Source of the DNA: Nitratifractor sp964650685
Lineage (GTDB): Bacteria; Campylobacterota; Campylobacteria; Campylobacterales; Sulfurovaceae
Length of the DNA: 7,580 nucleotides
Assembly: GCA_964650685.1 (NCBI GenBank)
Contig: CAZYUW010000073.1
Coordinates: 1-7,580 of the forward strand
Reading direction: 5' to 3'
The position numbers were made by a program, and so were the translations under genes. The notes beneath the pieces were generated by a model that did not search any database, was not told the origin of the DNA, and worked only from the letters and a program-made list of their open reading frames with translations. Of the stretch, positions 1-5,511 are shown piece by piece; the stretch's first letter is position 1; each line of letters starts with the position of its first letter.

Positions 1-24
1 TTTTATAGACACATGCTCACACAT
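1..24 (-). CDS. Start of a further gene in the hsd operon, cut by the window edge (possibly hsdS)
   Basis: Two bases after the Fic stop codon (TAG, 27-29) an ATG at 22-24 opens a frame that stays open for the eight codons left (M-C-E-H-V-S-I-K). A GAGGAA within the last Fic codons lies about 8 bases upstream and can serve as ribosome site. A nearby ATG at 12-14 hits a stop after three codons. The position after hsdM and fic is where the specificity subunit hsdS would be expected in a type I locus, but eight residues cannot identify the product. Confidence 0.3.
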
Positions 25-26
25 CA

Positions 27-632
27 CTATAATTCCTCAGTCTTGAACTGTGTATAACCCTCATAGTAGTAGCTTACATCGATGTTGTTCATGAAGAGTT
101 CCCGGTCGTCTATCTTATCCGTGAGGGCGTTTTGGAGTAGGTGTTTGATCTCGATATCTTTGACAACGCTACGCTCCATGGCACTGAGATAGTCGTCTTT
201 GTCTATCTTGTTCCAGTCGATGACCTGTTTGAGCTCCTTTTTGAGCATCAGATCGAGCCATATCCTCGTGGCGCGTCCATTCCCTTCGCGAAACGGGTGG
301 GCGATGTTCATCTCTACATACTTTTCCACAATCTGCTCAAAGGTGCTTTGGGGCATGGTATCTATGTGCGCCAGCGAAGCCTCGAGATACATCACGGGAG
401 CGAATCTGAAACCCCCTTTGGAGATATTGACATCTCTCAGTTTGCCTGCGAAGGGGTAGATATCCCCAAAAAGGTAGCGGTGTATAAAACGCAGCCCCTC
501 AAATCTCCCGACCTTCACCTTTTTGATATCACCGGAGTCAAAAAGCGCTTTGGCCCTCTGTTTGCTGAACCTCTCTTCCGCTTTGGAGAGCTCCACTTGA
601 TTGGTGATGCCGAGGAGATTGTCGAGTATCAT
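27..632 (-). CDS. fic: Fic-domain protein AMP-transferase, class III (C-terminal inhibitory motif)
   Basis: Fic enzymes transfer AMP from ATP to hydroxyl side chains of target proteins. The 201-residue product carries the canonical motif HPFREGNGRATR at 112-123: H112 is the catalytic base, the GNGR loop binds the ATP phosphates. Near the C-terminus, SYYYEG (187-192) fits the inhibitory pattern [S/T]xxxE[G/N]. In class III Fic proteins such as Neisseria NmFic this motif sits in a C-terminal helix whose Glu (here E191) blocks ATP binding until relieved by auto-modification or oligomer change. Length (about 190-200) and motif position agree with that class, so no separate antitoxin is needed, and none is seen. 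The ATG overlaps the hsdM stop codon (ATGA, 629-632) and has a GGAG 8 bases upstream inside hsdM, implying coupled translation. Known Fic targets in such proteins include gyrase and topoisomerase IV; the target here is unknown. Confidence 0.93.
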   Translation of the reverse strand: MILDNLLGITNQVELSKAEERFSKQRAKALFDSGDIKKVKVGRFEGLRFIHRYLFGDIYPFAGKLRDVNISKGGFRFAPVMYLEASLAHIDTMPQSTFEQIVEKYVEMNIAHPFREGNGRATRIWLDLMLKKELKQVIDWNKIDKDDYLSAMERSVVKDIEIKHLLQNALTDKIDDRELFMNNIDVSYYYEGYTQFKTEEL

Positions 633-2170
633 GCCTCTATCTCCGCTACGATCTCATCGATCTCGGCTCGGAGCCGGTCGATCTTCTCTACCGTGGTTTT
701 GATCTCGGCGTTGAGTTGGGTGATGTCGATCTTCTCCCGTGTGTCTTCCGCTTCTACATAGGAGCTTACGGAGAGATTGTAGTCGTTCTCTGCGATGCGC
801 TCGAAATCTACTGATGTGGCGAAATACTCCTCCTCCGCTTTGCTATCGAACACTTGCATGATCTTTTCGATATGCTTGGGTTCCAGGATATTGGTATTGG
901 TCTGCTGTGTGTAGAGCTTGCTTGCATCGATGAACTGGATACGGGTATCGCTCTTGTGCTTCGAGAGCACCAGAATGTTCACGGCGATGGAAGTACCGTA
1001 AAAGAGATTGGGGGCTAACGAGATGACTGTTTCTACATAGTTGTTGTCGACCAGATACTTCCGTATCTTCCGCTCCGCACCGCCCCGGTAGAAGATACCC
1101 GGGAAGCTGACGATCGCCGCACGTCCCTTGCCTGAGAGGTAGTGCAGCGCATGGAGGATGAAGGCAAAGTCGGCTTTGGATTTGGGCGGGAGCACGCCCG
1201 CAGGGGCGAAACGCTCGTCGTTGATAAGTGTCGGGTCGTCACTGCCGATCCATTTGATCGAATAGGGAGGGTTCGAGACGATCGCATCGAAGGGCTTCTC
1301 ATCGCCGAACTTCGGATCGGTCAGCGTGTCGCCCAGTGCGATGTTGAACTTGTCGTAGTTGATATTGTGCAGGAACATGTTCATACGGGCGAGGTTGTAG
1401 GTGGTGTGGTTGATCTCCTGCCCCCAGAAACCCTCTTCGATGATATGGGCATCGAACTGTTTTTTGGACTGTAACAGCAGTGAGCCGGAGCCGCAGGCAG
1501 GGTCGTAGATCTTGTTGATCGTCGTCTGACCGTGCATGGCAAGCTGTGCGATGAGTCTGGAGACACCCTGAGGAGTAAAGAACTCCCCACCGGACTTACC
1601 GGCATTGGCGGCATATTTGGAGATGAGAAACTCATACGCATCGCCAAAAAGGTCGATCTCATTCTCATGAAAATTCCCAAAGTTCAGCTCCGCGACCCCT
1701 TTGAGTACGGAGCAGAGCCGTTTGTTCTTCTCGATGACGGTATTGCCCAAGCGGTTGCTTGTAGTATCGAAATCGGCAAAGAGCCCTTTGATATCATCCT
1801 CCGATGGATACCCGTTTGCCGAACTCTCAATATCGGAAAAGATTTTGGCAAGATCGGTATTGAGGTTTGCATTGCTCTCGCAGGTGGCCGCAACATTACT
1901 GAAAAGTTGACTTGGATAGATGAAATACCCTTTGGTCTTTATCGCATCCTCTTTGATCTCAGGGGTGATGGCATCATCAGGAAGGGAAGCGTAGTCGACA
2001 CTCTCATCCCCTCCCTCTATGTAGTCCGAGAAGTTCTCGCTGATAAAGCGGTAAAAAAGCGTACCCAGCACATACTGTTTGAAATCCCAACCATCCACAG
2101 AACCCCGAACCTCATTGGCGATCTGCCAGATCTTTTTCTGCAATTCGGCGCGTTGTTGAGTGCTCGTCAT
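629..2170 (-). CDS. hsdM: Type I restriction-modification system, N6-adenine methyltransferase subunit (EcoR124I/type IC-like)
   Basis: HsdM (513 residues) supplies the methyltransferase activity of a type I complex with HsdS, and with HsdR for restriction. An N-terminal HsdM_N helical domain occupies about 1-150. The catalytic domain shows the SAM-binding motif I DPACGSGS at 223-230 and the N6-adenine catalytic motif NPPY at 300-303. The conserved stretch GKSGGEFFTP (191-200) lies just before. The last 30 residues are a charged heptad-like helix, likely for HsdS contact. From memory it closely follows M.EcoR124I along its length (for example KQYVLGTLFYRFISENF at 31-47), including start and length (about 520), so it looks complete and functional. 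The ATG at 2168-2170 has AGAGG nine bases upstream. It is the first gene of a minus-strand operon: hsdM, fic, then a gene leaving the window. hsdR is not present here. Confidence 0.97.
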   Translation of the reverse strand: MTSTQQRAELQKKIWQIANEVRGSVDGWDFKQYVLGTLFYRFISENFSDYIEGGDESVDYASLPDDAITPEIKEDAIKTKGYFIYPSQLFSNVAATCESNANLNTDLAKIFSDIESSANGYPSEDDIKGLFADFDTTSNRLGNTVIEKNKRLCSVLKGVAELNFGNFHENEIDLFGDAYEFLISKYAANAGKSGGEFFTPQGVSRLIAQLAMHGQTTINKIYDPACGSGSLLLQSKKQFDAHIIEEGFWGQEINHTTYNLARMNMFLHNINYDKFNIALGDTLTDPKFGDEKPFDAIVSNPPYSIKWIGSDDPTLINDERFAPAGVLPPKSKADFAFILHALHYLSGKGRAAIVSFPGIFYRGGAERKIRKYLVDNNYVETVISLAPNLFYGTSIAVNILVLSKHKSDTRIQFIDASKLYTQQTNTNILEPKHIEKIMQVFDSKAEEEYFATSVDFERIAENDYNLSVSSYVEAEDTREKIDITQLNAEIKTTVEKIDRLRAEIDEIVAEIEA

Positions 2171-2228
2171 CTTTCCATTCCTCTTCTTGGTTATTGTTTA
2201 GTCAAAATACTTTATGTAGTCAGAAAAT

Positions 2229-2234
2229 ATTATA
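2229..2234 (-). promoter_or_regulatory. Candidate -10 box for the hsdM operon
   Basis: A perfect TATAAT on the minus strand lies 58 bases upstream of the hsdM start, in an AT-rich stretch with a T-rich run (TTTTTTATAAAA) further upstream. No good TTGACA is found at 17 bases (GAGTGA there). Assigned from sequence resemblance only. Confidence 0.4.
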
Positions 2235-2315
2235 ACTACTTTTATAAAAAATCACTCCAGCACACACGACACCATCGGCATTGCATATCAAATAGACAAC
2301 TCCGGATAGATTGTG

Positions 2316-2332
2316 TACCCAAAATATGGGTA
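2316..2332. repeat. Short inverted repeat in the divergent intergenic region
   Basis: TACCCA and TGGGTA (6 base arms) enclose a 5 base centre. It has no following T-run on either strand, so it is not a typical terminator. It could be a binding site for a regulator between hsdM and the hydratase. It lies near the point where base composition turns from AT-rich to GC-rich. Confidence 0.3.
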
Positions 2333-2351
2333 AAAGGCCGCTTTTGAGACA

Positions 2352-2471
2352 CTATCCTCCACCCATCCCGCAATAGAGCGCGAACTTCTCTTCGAGCTCC
2401 CGCAACTCGGCTGTTTCCAACACCGTCAACGGGATTACGCTATAGTAATCGTATAGAAAAACGGAGGCGTG
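2352..2471 (-). pseudogene. Possible C-terminal remnant of a truncated, unidentified gene
   Basis: On the minus strand 39 codons are open between an in-frame TGA at the hydratase start (2472-2474) and a TAG at 2352-2354. The reading has no usable start but looks protein-like: it runs YDYYSVIPLTVLETAELREL, then EEKFALYCGMGGG and stop, with many G/C third positions. I do not recognise it. It could be the tail of a gene whose front was lost when the hydratase segment joined here. The opposite strand is also open over part of this stretch, so chance cannot be excluded. Confidence 0.25.
2441..2467 (+). promoter_or_regulatory. Candidate -10 box and ribosome binding site of the oleate hydratase gene
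   Basis: TATAGT at 2441-2446 resembles a sigma-70 -10 box, though no clear -35 is present. GGAGG at 2463-2467 is six bases before the ATG at 2474 and is a strong Shine-Dalgarno sequence that fixes the start codon. If this -10 is used, the 5' leader would be only about 20 bases. Confidence 0.45.
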
Positions 2472-2473
2472 TC

Positions 2474-4186
2474 ATGAACAACTATCAGAGAATCAAACCC
2501 AGAAAACCGGAAGGGATCGAGAAGAAGCGGGCCTTTCTCATCGGTTCCGGGATCGCGTCGCTCGCGGCGGCGGAGTACCTGATGCGCGACGGGTACATGA
2601 AAGGCGAGAAGATCACCATCTTCGAGCAAGACAGCGTCAGCGGCGGGGCGATGGACGGCGCGGGGACGCCCGAAACGGGCTTCGTCGCCCGGGGCGGACG
2701 GGAGATGGAAGCGCACTACGAATGCCTCTGGGACCTCTACGGACAGGTCCCCTCGATCGAGGAAGAGGGCCGCAGCGTACTCGACGAGTTCAAGGAACTC
2801 AACGACATCGACCCCAACTTCTCCAAGGTCCGCGTCATCCACGACCGCGGCGAGAAACTGCGCTCGACCTCGCTGGGGCTGGAGGAGGAACACGGCAAAG
2901 AGCTGACGAAACTCCTGCTGAGCAAAGAAGAGGACCTCGGCAGGATGACCGTCGAAGAGTATTTCGACCCCTCCTATTTCGAGACCGACATGTGGCTCTA
3001 CTGGCGGAGCATGTTCGCCTTCGAGACATGGCACAGCGTCGTCGAGATGAAACGCTACATGCACCGCTTCATCCACCTCATGCCCGGCATGAGCACGATG
3101 CGCGGGCTGGTCTTCACCAAATACAACCAGTACGACTCGCTGATCCTGCCGCTGAAGAGACACCTCGAATCCCGGGGCGTGAAGTTCGTTTTCAATACCG
3201 TCGTGACCGACCTCGATATCGAGACCATCGACGGCAGGAAGAGCGTCACAGCCATCGGACTGGAGCGCGACGGAAAGGCCGAAAAGATCGCCACGACGGC
3301 CGACGATCTCGTCTTTTTCACCAACGGCTCGATGACCGAGAACTCCACGATGGGCGACATGGAGACCGCCCCCGTGCTCGACCGCAGCGAAGGGGCCTGC
3401 TGGAGCCTCTGGAAGAAAGTCGCCCGGAAAGACCCCGCCTTCGGCAAGCCCGAAGTCTTCTGCGGTGACATCGACAAAAGCAAATGGGAATCCTTCACCA
3501 TCACCGCCAGAGGGCCGAAGTTCCGCCAGCTGCTCGAATCGTTCGCCGAACGGAAGTTCCTGCCCCACCGCACCGCCACCGGCGGCATCATCACGATCCG
3601 CGACTCCAGCTGGCTCATGAGCGTCACCGTCAACCGCCAGCCGCAGTTCAAGAACCAGCCCGCCGACTGGACCGTCGCCTGGGCCTACGCCCTCTTCCCC
3701 GACAAAAAAGGCGATTTCATCGACAAAAAGATGAGCGAATGTTCGGGCCGCGAGCTGCTGCAGGAGCTGCTCTACCACCTGGGCATCGATGCGGAACGGA
3801 TGCAGGAGTACCTCGACGAATGCACCGTCATCCCGGTCATGATGCCCTACATCACCAGCCAGTTCATGCCCCGCCTCAAAACGGACCGTCCGAAGGTCGT
3901 CCCCGAAGGCAGCGTGAACCTCGCCTTCATAGGACAGTTCTGCGAGATCGAGGGCGACTGCGTCTTCACCGTCGAATACTCCGTCCGCTCGGCCATCATG
4001 GCGGTCTATACCCTGCTGGGTCTCGAAAAGAGCGTCCCTGAGATCTACCCCAGCCAGTACGACATCCGCGCCCTCGCCGCCGCGGCGAAGACGATGAGGA
4101 GCGAACACGAAGGCATAATCACACGCCTCGTCGAGAGCATCATCCGCAAAAAGCTGGAGAATACGACATTCGAAGGGTTGATATAG
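2474..4186 (+). CDS. ohyA: Oleate hydratase, FAD-dependent (myosin-cross-reactive antigen family)
   Basis: Oleate hydratase adds water to the cis-9 double bond of oleate and related unsaturated fatty acids, giving 10-hydroxystearate. FAD is a structural cofactor, and the enzyme acts on free fatty acids at the membrane surface. The 570-residue product has the Rossmann motif FLIGSGIASL (21-30), the FAD ribose-binding E51, and the family signature RGGREMEAHYEC (73-84). By alignment from memory to Staphylococcus OhyA, E77 matches catalytic E82 and Y195 (EMKRYMHRF, 191-199) matches Y201. Other conserved blocks are FAFETWHS (181-188), TKYNQYDS (215-222), FFTNGSMTE, TGGIITI and MPYITSQFMPR. Length is normal (about 560-650), and no signal peptide or membrane segment is seen. 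The start is set by GGAGG. GC near 60% with strong G/C third-position bias differs sharply from both flanks. It stands alone on the plus strand, so it is probably monocistronic. Confidence 0.97.
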   Translation: MNNYQRIKPRKPEGIEKKRAFLIGSGIASLAAAEYLMRDGYMKGEKITIFEQDSVSGGAMDGAGTPETGFVARGGREMEAHYECLWDLYGQVPSIEEEGRSVLDEFKELNDIDPNFSKVRVIHDRGEKLRSTSLGLEEEHGKELTKLLLSKEEDLGRMTVEEYFDPSYFETDMWLYWRSMFAFETWHSVVEMKRYMHRFIHLMPGMSTMRGLVFTKYNQYDSLILPLKRHLESRGVKFVFNTVVTDLDIETIDGRKSVTAIGLERDGKAEKIATTADDLVFFTNGSMTENSTMGDMETAPVLDRSEGACWSLWKKVARKDPAFGKPEVFCGDIDKSKWESFTITARGPKFRQLLESFAERKFLPHRTATGGIITIRDSSWLMSVTVNRQPQFKNQPADWTVAWAYALFPDKKGDFIDKKMSECSGRELLQELLYHLGIDAERMQEYLDECTVIPVMMPYITSQFMPRLKTDRPKVVPEGSVNLAFIGQFCEIEGDCVFTVEYSVRSAIMAVYTLLGLEKSVPEIYPSQYDIRALAAAAKTMRSEHEGIITRLVESIIRKKLENTTFEGLI

Positions 4187-4218
4187 GCTGGAAGAGACCT
4201 TTCTTGGCGTATCATCTT

Positions 4219-4301
4219 CTTCTTCGTTGCATATCTCCCGATATGCACATTTGCGAAGAAGTTCGACCGGCACGACAAAAGGAGCGGGGACTTCGGTCCC
4301 G
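4219..4301 (+). repeat. Structured intergenic repeat, copy A
   Basis: Outer arms CTTCTTCG (4219-4226) and CGAAGAAG (4254-4261) enclose an inner hairpin TGCATATC / TCCC / GATATGCA (4228-4247). This is followed by GGCACGACAAAAGGAG (4269-4284) and a GGGAC-TTCG-GTCCC hairpin. The blocks CGTTGCATATC, GATATGCA, AGTT, ACC and GCACGACAAA recur in the same order, spacing and orientation at 5128-5180 (copy B). It is probably a dispersed non-coding repeat. Minus-strand readings through both copies share short peptides (FCRAG, LCRAG), which I attribute to shared DNA rather than a gene. The 4187-4497 gap otherwise shows no gene I can support. Confidence 0.6.
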
Positions 4302-4306
4302 TTTTT
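4285..4306 (+). terminator. Rho-independent terminator downstream of the oleate hydratase gene
   Basis: A six-base stem GGGGAC / GTCCC(G) with a very stable TTCG tetraloop (4292-4295) is followed by GTTTTT. It lies about 100 bases past the hydratase stop, on the same strand. The same hairpin forms the end of repeat copy A, so the repeat may serve as the terminator. Confidence 0.6.
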
Positions 4307-4321
4307 CATGAGAATGCCGTT

Positions 4322-4350
4322 TGTGCGGGGCTGAAACCTCCGATTCCGGG
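4322..4350 (+). repeat. GGGGCTGAA...CCGGG module
   Basis: GTGCGGGGCTGAAACC followed by TCCGATTCCGGG. The pattern GGGGCTGAA, 9-10 bases, then CCGGG occurs again in reverse orientation at 5487-5508. It is probably another part of the dispersed repeat family seen around the TA pair. Weak self-pairing only. Confidence 0.4.
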
Positions 4351-4497
4351 CTGTTTGCTCTTCTGCTGTAAAACGAAGGAAAGCATACTTTCAAACCAAT
4401 ACCAAATAATCGGCAAGCTTTTGCGAAATCTAAGCGAACCACCCGCCAATGCCCGAAGACGACGAAACAGACCTCCCCTCTTCTCATAAAAAGATAT

Positions 4498-4755
4498 CTA
4501 TCGATAATGGTAGCGACATTGAGCTATCATGAGTGTGTCGCCGTGTACTTTGTAAACCAAACGGTGTTCGATAGTGATGCGTCTGGACCAATACCCCGAC
4601 CAGTTGTATTTAAGGGGTTCGGGCTCTCCTATGCCGTCGAAGGGCTCTCTTTGGATAGCTTTGATGAGCCGGTTGATCTTTTTCAGGACTTTTTTGTCGT
4701 TTTCTTGCCAATGAAGATAATCTTCCCACGCCTCGTCCGAAAAGCAGAGTATCAT
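4498..4755 (-). CDS. yoeB: YoeB-family toxin, ribosome-dependent mRNA interferase
   Basis: YoeB binds the ribosomal A site and cuts mRNA, stopping translation until YefM neutralises it. The 85-residue product follows E. coli YoeB (84 residues) from end to end. The catalytic residues fall at the same positions: E46 (in GEPEPLK), R65 (in IEHRLVY) and H83 (in CRYHY). The core SGYWSRRITIEHRLVY (53-68) is intact, so the toxin is probably active. The start ATG (4753-4755) overlaps the yefM stop as ATGA, with a GAGG in the last yefM codons, so its translation depends on the antitoxin gene. No convincing terminator follows; only a short T-run past the stop is seen. Confidence 0.96.
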   Translation of the reverse strand: MILCFSDEAWEDYLHWQENDKKVLKKINRLIKAIQREPFDGIGEPEPLKYNWSGYWSRRITIEHRLVYKVHGDTLMIAQCRYHYR

Positions 4756-5006
4756 TCCTCTATCAACTCTTTTTGCATACCGAGACCAGCTTCGAGTTGA
4801 GCGATAGAGCGGTTGAGTCTTTTGGCATTGGCTTCGCTTTGGAGCAGATAGGCCGTCTCTTCCATCGCCCGATAGTCTTTCAACGAGATAATGACGACGG
4901 GCTCCTTGTTTTGCCTAGTGACGATTATGGGCATACAATCATCCACCACCGCATCGAAAGTCGAAGCCAGATTTTGCCGTGTCTGTGAAAAATTCATCGT
5001 TTTCAT
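4752..5006 (-). CDS. yefM: YefM-family antitoxin (Phd/YefM)
   Basis: YefM binds and inactivates YoeB and, alone or with the toxin, represses its own promoter. The 84-residue product matches E. coli YefM in length and order: an N-terminal Phd-type DNA-binding and dimer domain (MNFSQTRQNL, IIVTRQNKEPVVIISLKDY), then ETAYLLQSEANAKRL and an acidic, flexible C-terminus that wraps the toxin. R10 and R31 occupy positions implicated in operator binding in the E. coli protein. The ATG at 5004-5006 is preferred over the TTG one codon upstream, because MKTMNFSQTRQNL lines up with the E. coli start and a GAAAGG lies about eight bases before it. First gene of a two-gene operon with yoeB. Confidence 0.95.
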   Translation of the reverse strand: MKTMNFSQTRQNLASTFDAVVDDCMPIIVTRQNKEPVVIISLKDYRAMEETAYLLQSEANAKRLNRSIAQLEAGLGMQKELIEE

Positions 5007-5028
5007 CAAAAGCCTTTCAGATAAAATC

Positions 5029-5064
5029 TGTACATATATTAGTACATATATGATTAGCTTTCAC
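5029..5064 (-). promoter_or_regulatory. yefM-yoeB operator and overlapping promoter
   Basis: TGTACA at 5029-5034 and AGTACA at 5041-5046 form a palindrome (TGTAC, 8 bases, GTACA) and also a direct repeat GTACATATAT (5030-5039 and 5042-5051), 12 bases apart. TGTACA is the known core of YefM operators in E. coli. On the minus strand, TAATAT (5036-5041) and GTGAAA (5059-5064) give a 17-base-spaced -10/-35 pair, each 4 of 6 to consensus, so bound YefM would cover the -10. A GCTTTC / GAAAGC hairpin (5057-5073) overlaps the -35. The promoter assignment is inferred; the repeats are directly visible. Confidence 0.6.
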
Positions 5065-5116
5065 TGAGAAAGCGTATATCTGCAAAAAAGACAATGCTTA
5101 TTTCATTTTCACTTCG

Positions 5117-5190
5117 TTATCTCCCCTCGTTGCATATCCCCTGATATGCAACGCATAGACAGTTTCACCAGCACGACAAAGGGAGAGGGC
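5117..5190 (+). repeat. Structured intergenic repeat, copy B
   Basis: A perfect 11-base stem CGTTGCATATC / GATATGCAACG (5128-5138 and 5143-5153) closes a CCCT loop. Around it, TCTCCC (5120-5125) can pair with GGGAGA (5181-5186), so the whole unit may fold as one long stem. GCACGACAAAGGGAG (5171-5185) matches copy A. Copies A and B are direct repeats on either side of the yefM-yoeB cassette. A 75-codon minus-strand frame covers this region, but its content is explained by the repeat. Confidence 0.6.
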
Positions 5191-5224
5191 GAAATCGAAA
5201 CTCCACTCTTTGCAAGACTTTACC

Positions 5225-5240
5225 GGCGACTGAAGTCGCC
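5225..5240. repeat. Palindrome GGCGACT-GA-AGTCGCC
   Basis: Perfect 7-base arms with a two-base centre. It occupies the place corresponding to the GGGAC-TTCG-GTCCC hairpin of copy A, but lies further downstream and has no T-run. Probably another module of the same repeat family. Confidence 0.45.
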
Positions 5241-5324
5241 GCCCTAAACAGTAAACTATCCCAAAGCTTTGGCGTTTTCGAGCAGATTTGGCGATGTGCC
5301 GTTTCGCATCTTCGATGATCGTCA

Positions 5325-5359
5325 CTTCCGTTGCGTTGGTGACGACGGAGGGCTTTTTT
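5325..5359 (+). terminator. Rho-independent terminator-like hairpin on the plus strand
   Basis: CTTCCGT (5325-5331) pairs with ACGGAGG (5345-5351), with one G-T pair. The 13-base loop can form a further CGT/ACG pairing. The stem is followed by GC and six T. There is no supported plus-strand gene between 5007 and this point, so it either ends an unseen short RNA that includes copy B, or is a relic. Confidence 0.45.
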
Positions 5360-5414
5360 ATCCCATCGCTTATTGAGATATGCTTTATTTCAATATATCT
5401 TTTTATTCTTTGTA

Positions 5415-5452
5415 GATATTACACCAATAACATTAACGGTTTGGTGAATATC
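5415..5452. repeat. Long imperfect inverted repeat
   Basis: GATATT-A-CACCAA (5415-5427) pairs with TTGGTG-AATATC (5441-5452): 12 base pairs with one bulged A and a 13-base loop. There is no T-run on either strand. It lies in gene-free DNA (5360-5508) and could be a protein-binding site, a recombination site or an RNA structure; I cannot say which. Confidence 0.45.
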
Positions 5453-5467
5453 GAACATGATCATAGA

Positions 5468-5511
5468 AGATAGAGATTCTATCTACCCGGCACAGGGACT
5501 TCAGCCCCCTA
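5468..5511. repeat. Hairpin plus reverse-orientation GGGGCTGAA module (copy C)
   Basis: AGATAGA-GAT-TCTATCT (5468-5484) is a perfect 7-base hairpin. Directly after it comes CCCGGCACAGGGACTTCAGC (5486-5505) and CCCC. Its reverse complement carries GGGGCTGAA and CCGGG as at 4322-4350. It sits just past the end of the minus-strand reading frame of the next feature and may mark the end of the DUF262 operon. Confidence 0.4.

Noticed and set aside
141..761. 206-codon plus-strand frame opposite fic and hsdM
   Set aside because: Shadow of two genes with clear catalytic motifs on the minus strand; it spans their overlap and has no recognisable content.
2435..4309. 624-codon minus-strand open frame antisense to the oleate hydratase
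   Set aside because: It is the mirror of a GC-rich gene with strong third-position bias. Its product is low-complexity-like (rich in D, V, H, E, G), shows no family motif, and runs into the terminator hairpin. The plus-strand frame has full family conservation.
4212..4487. 91-codon minus-strand frame past the yoeB end
   Set aside because: It consists largely of repeat copy A and the TTCG terminator hairpin read backwards. Its peptide ends in an arginine run from a CTTCTTCTTCG tract and resembles nothing beyond the shared repeat.
4219..5190. Integron-like attC sites around the TA cassette
   Set aside because: The repeats are structured and flank a cassette, but no GTTRRRY core or R'/R'' box pair is found and no integrase is present.
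5098..5325. 75-codon minus-strand frame covering repeat copy B
   Set aside because: Similarity to the copy A frame is explained by the DNA repeat and its hairpins; the frame begins at a GTG with no ribosome site. Conservation of the peptide with synonymous changes in other genomes would reverse this view.
5288..5473. 61-codon plus-strand frame
   Set aside because: It passes through the terminator-like hairpin and the large inverted repeat, has no ribosome site and no coding-like composition.
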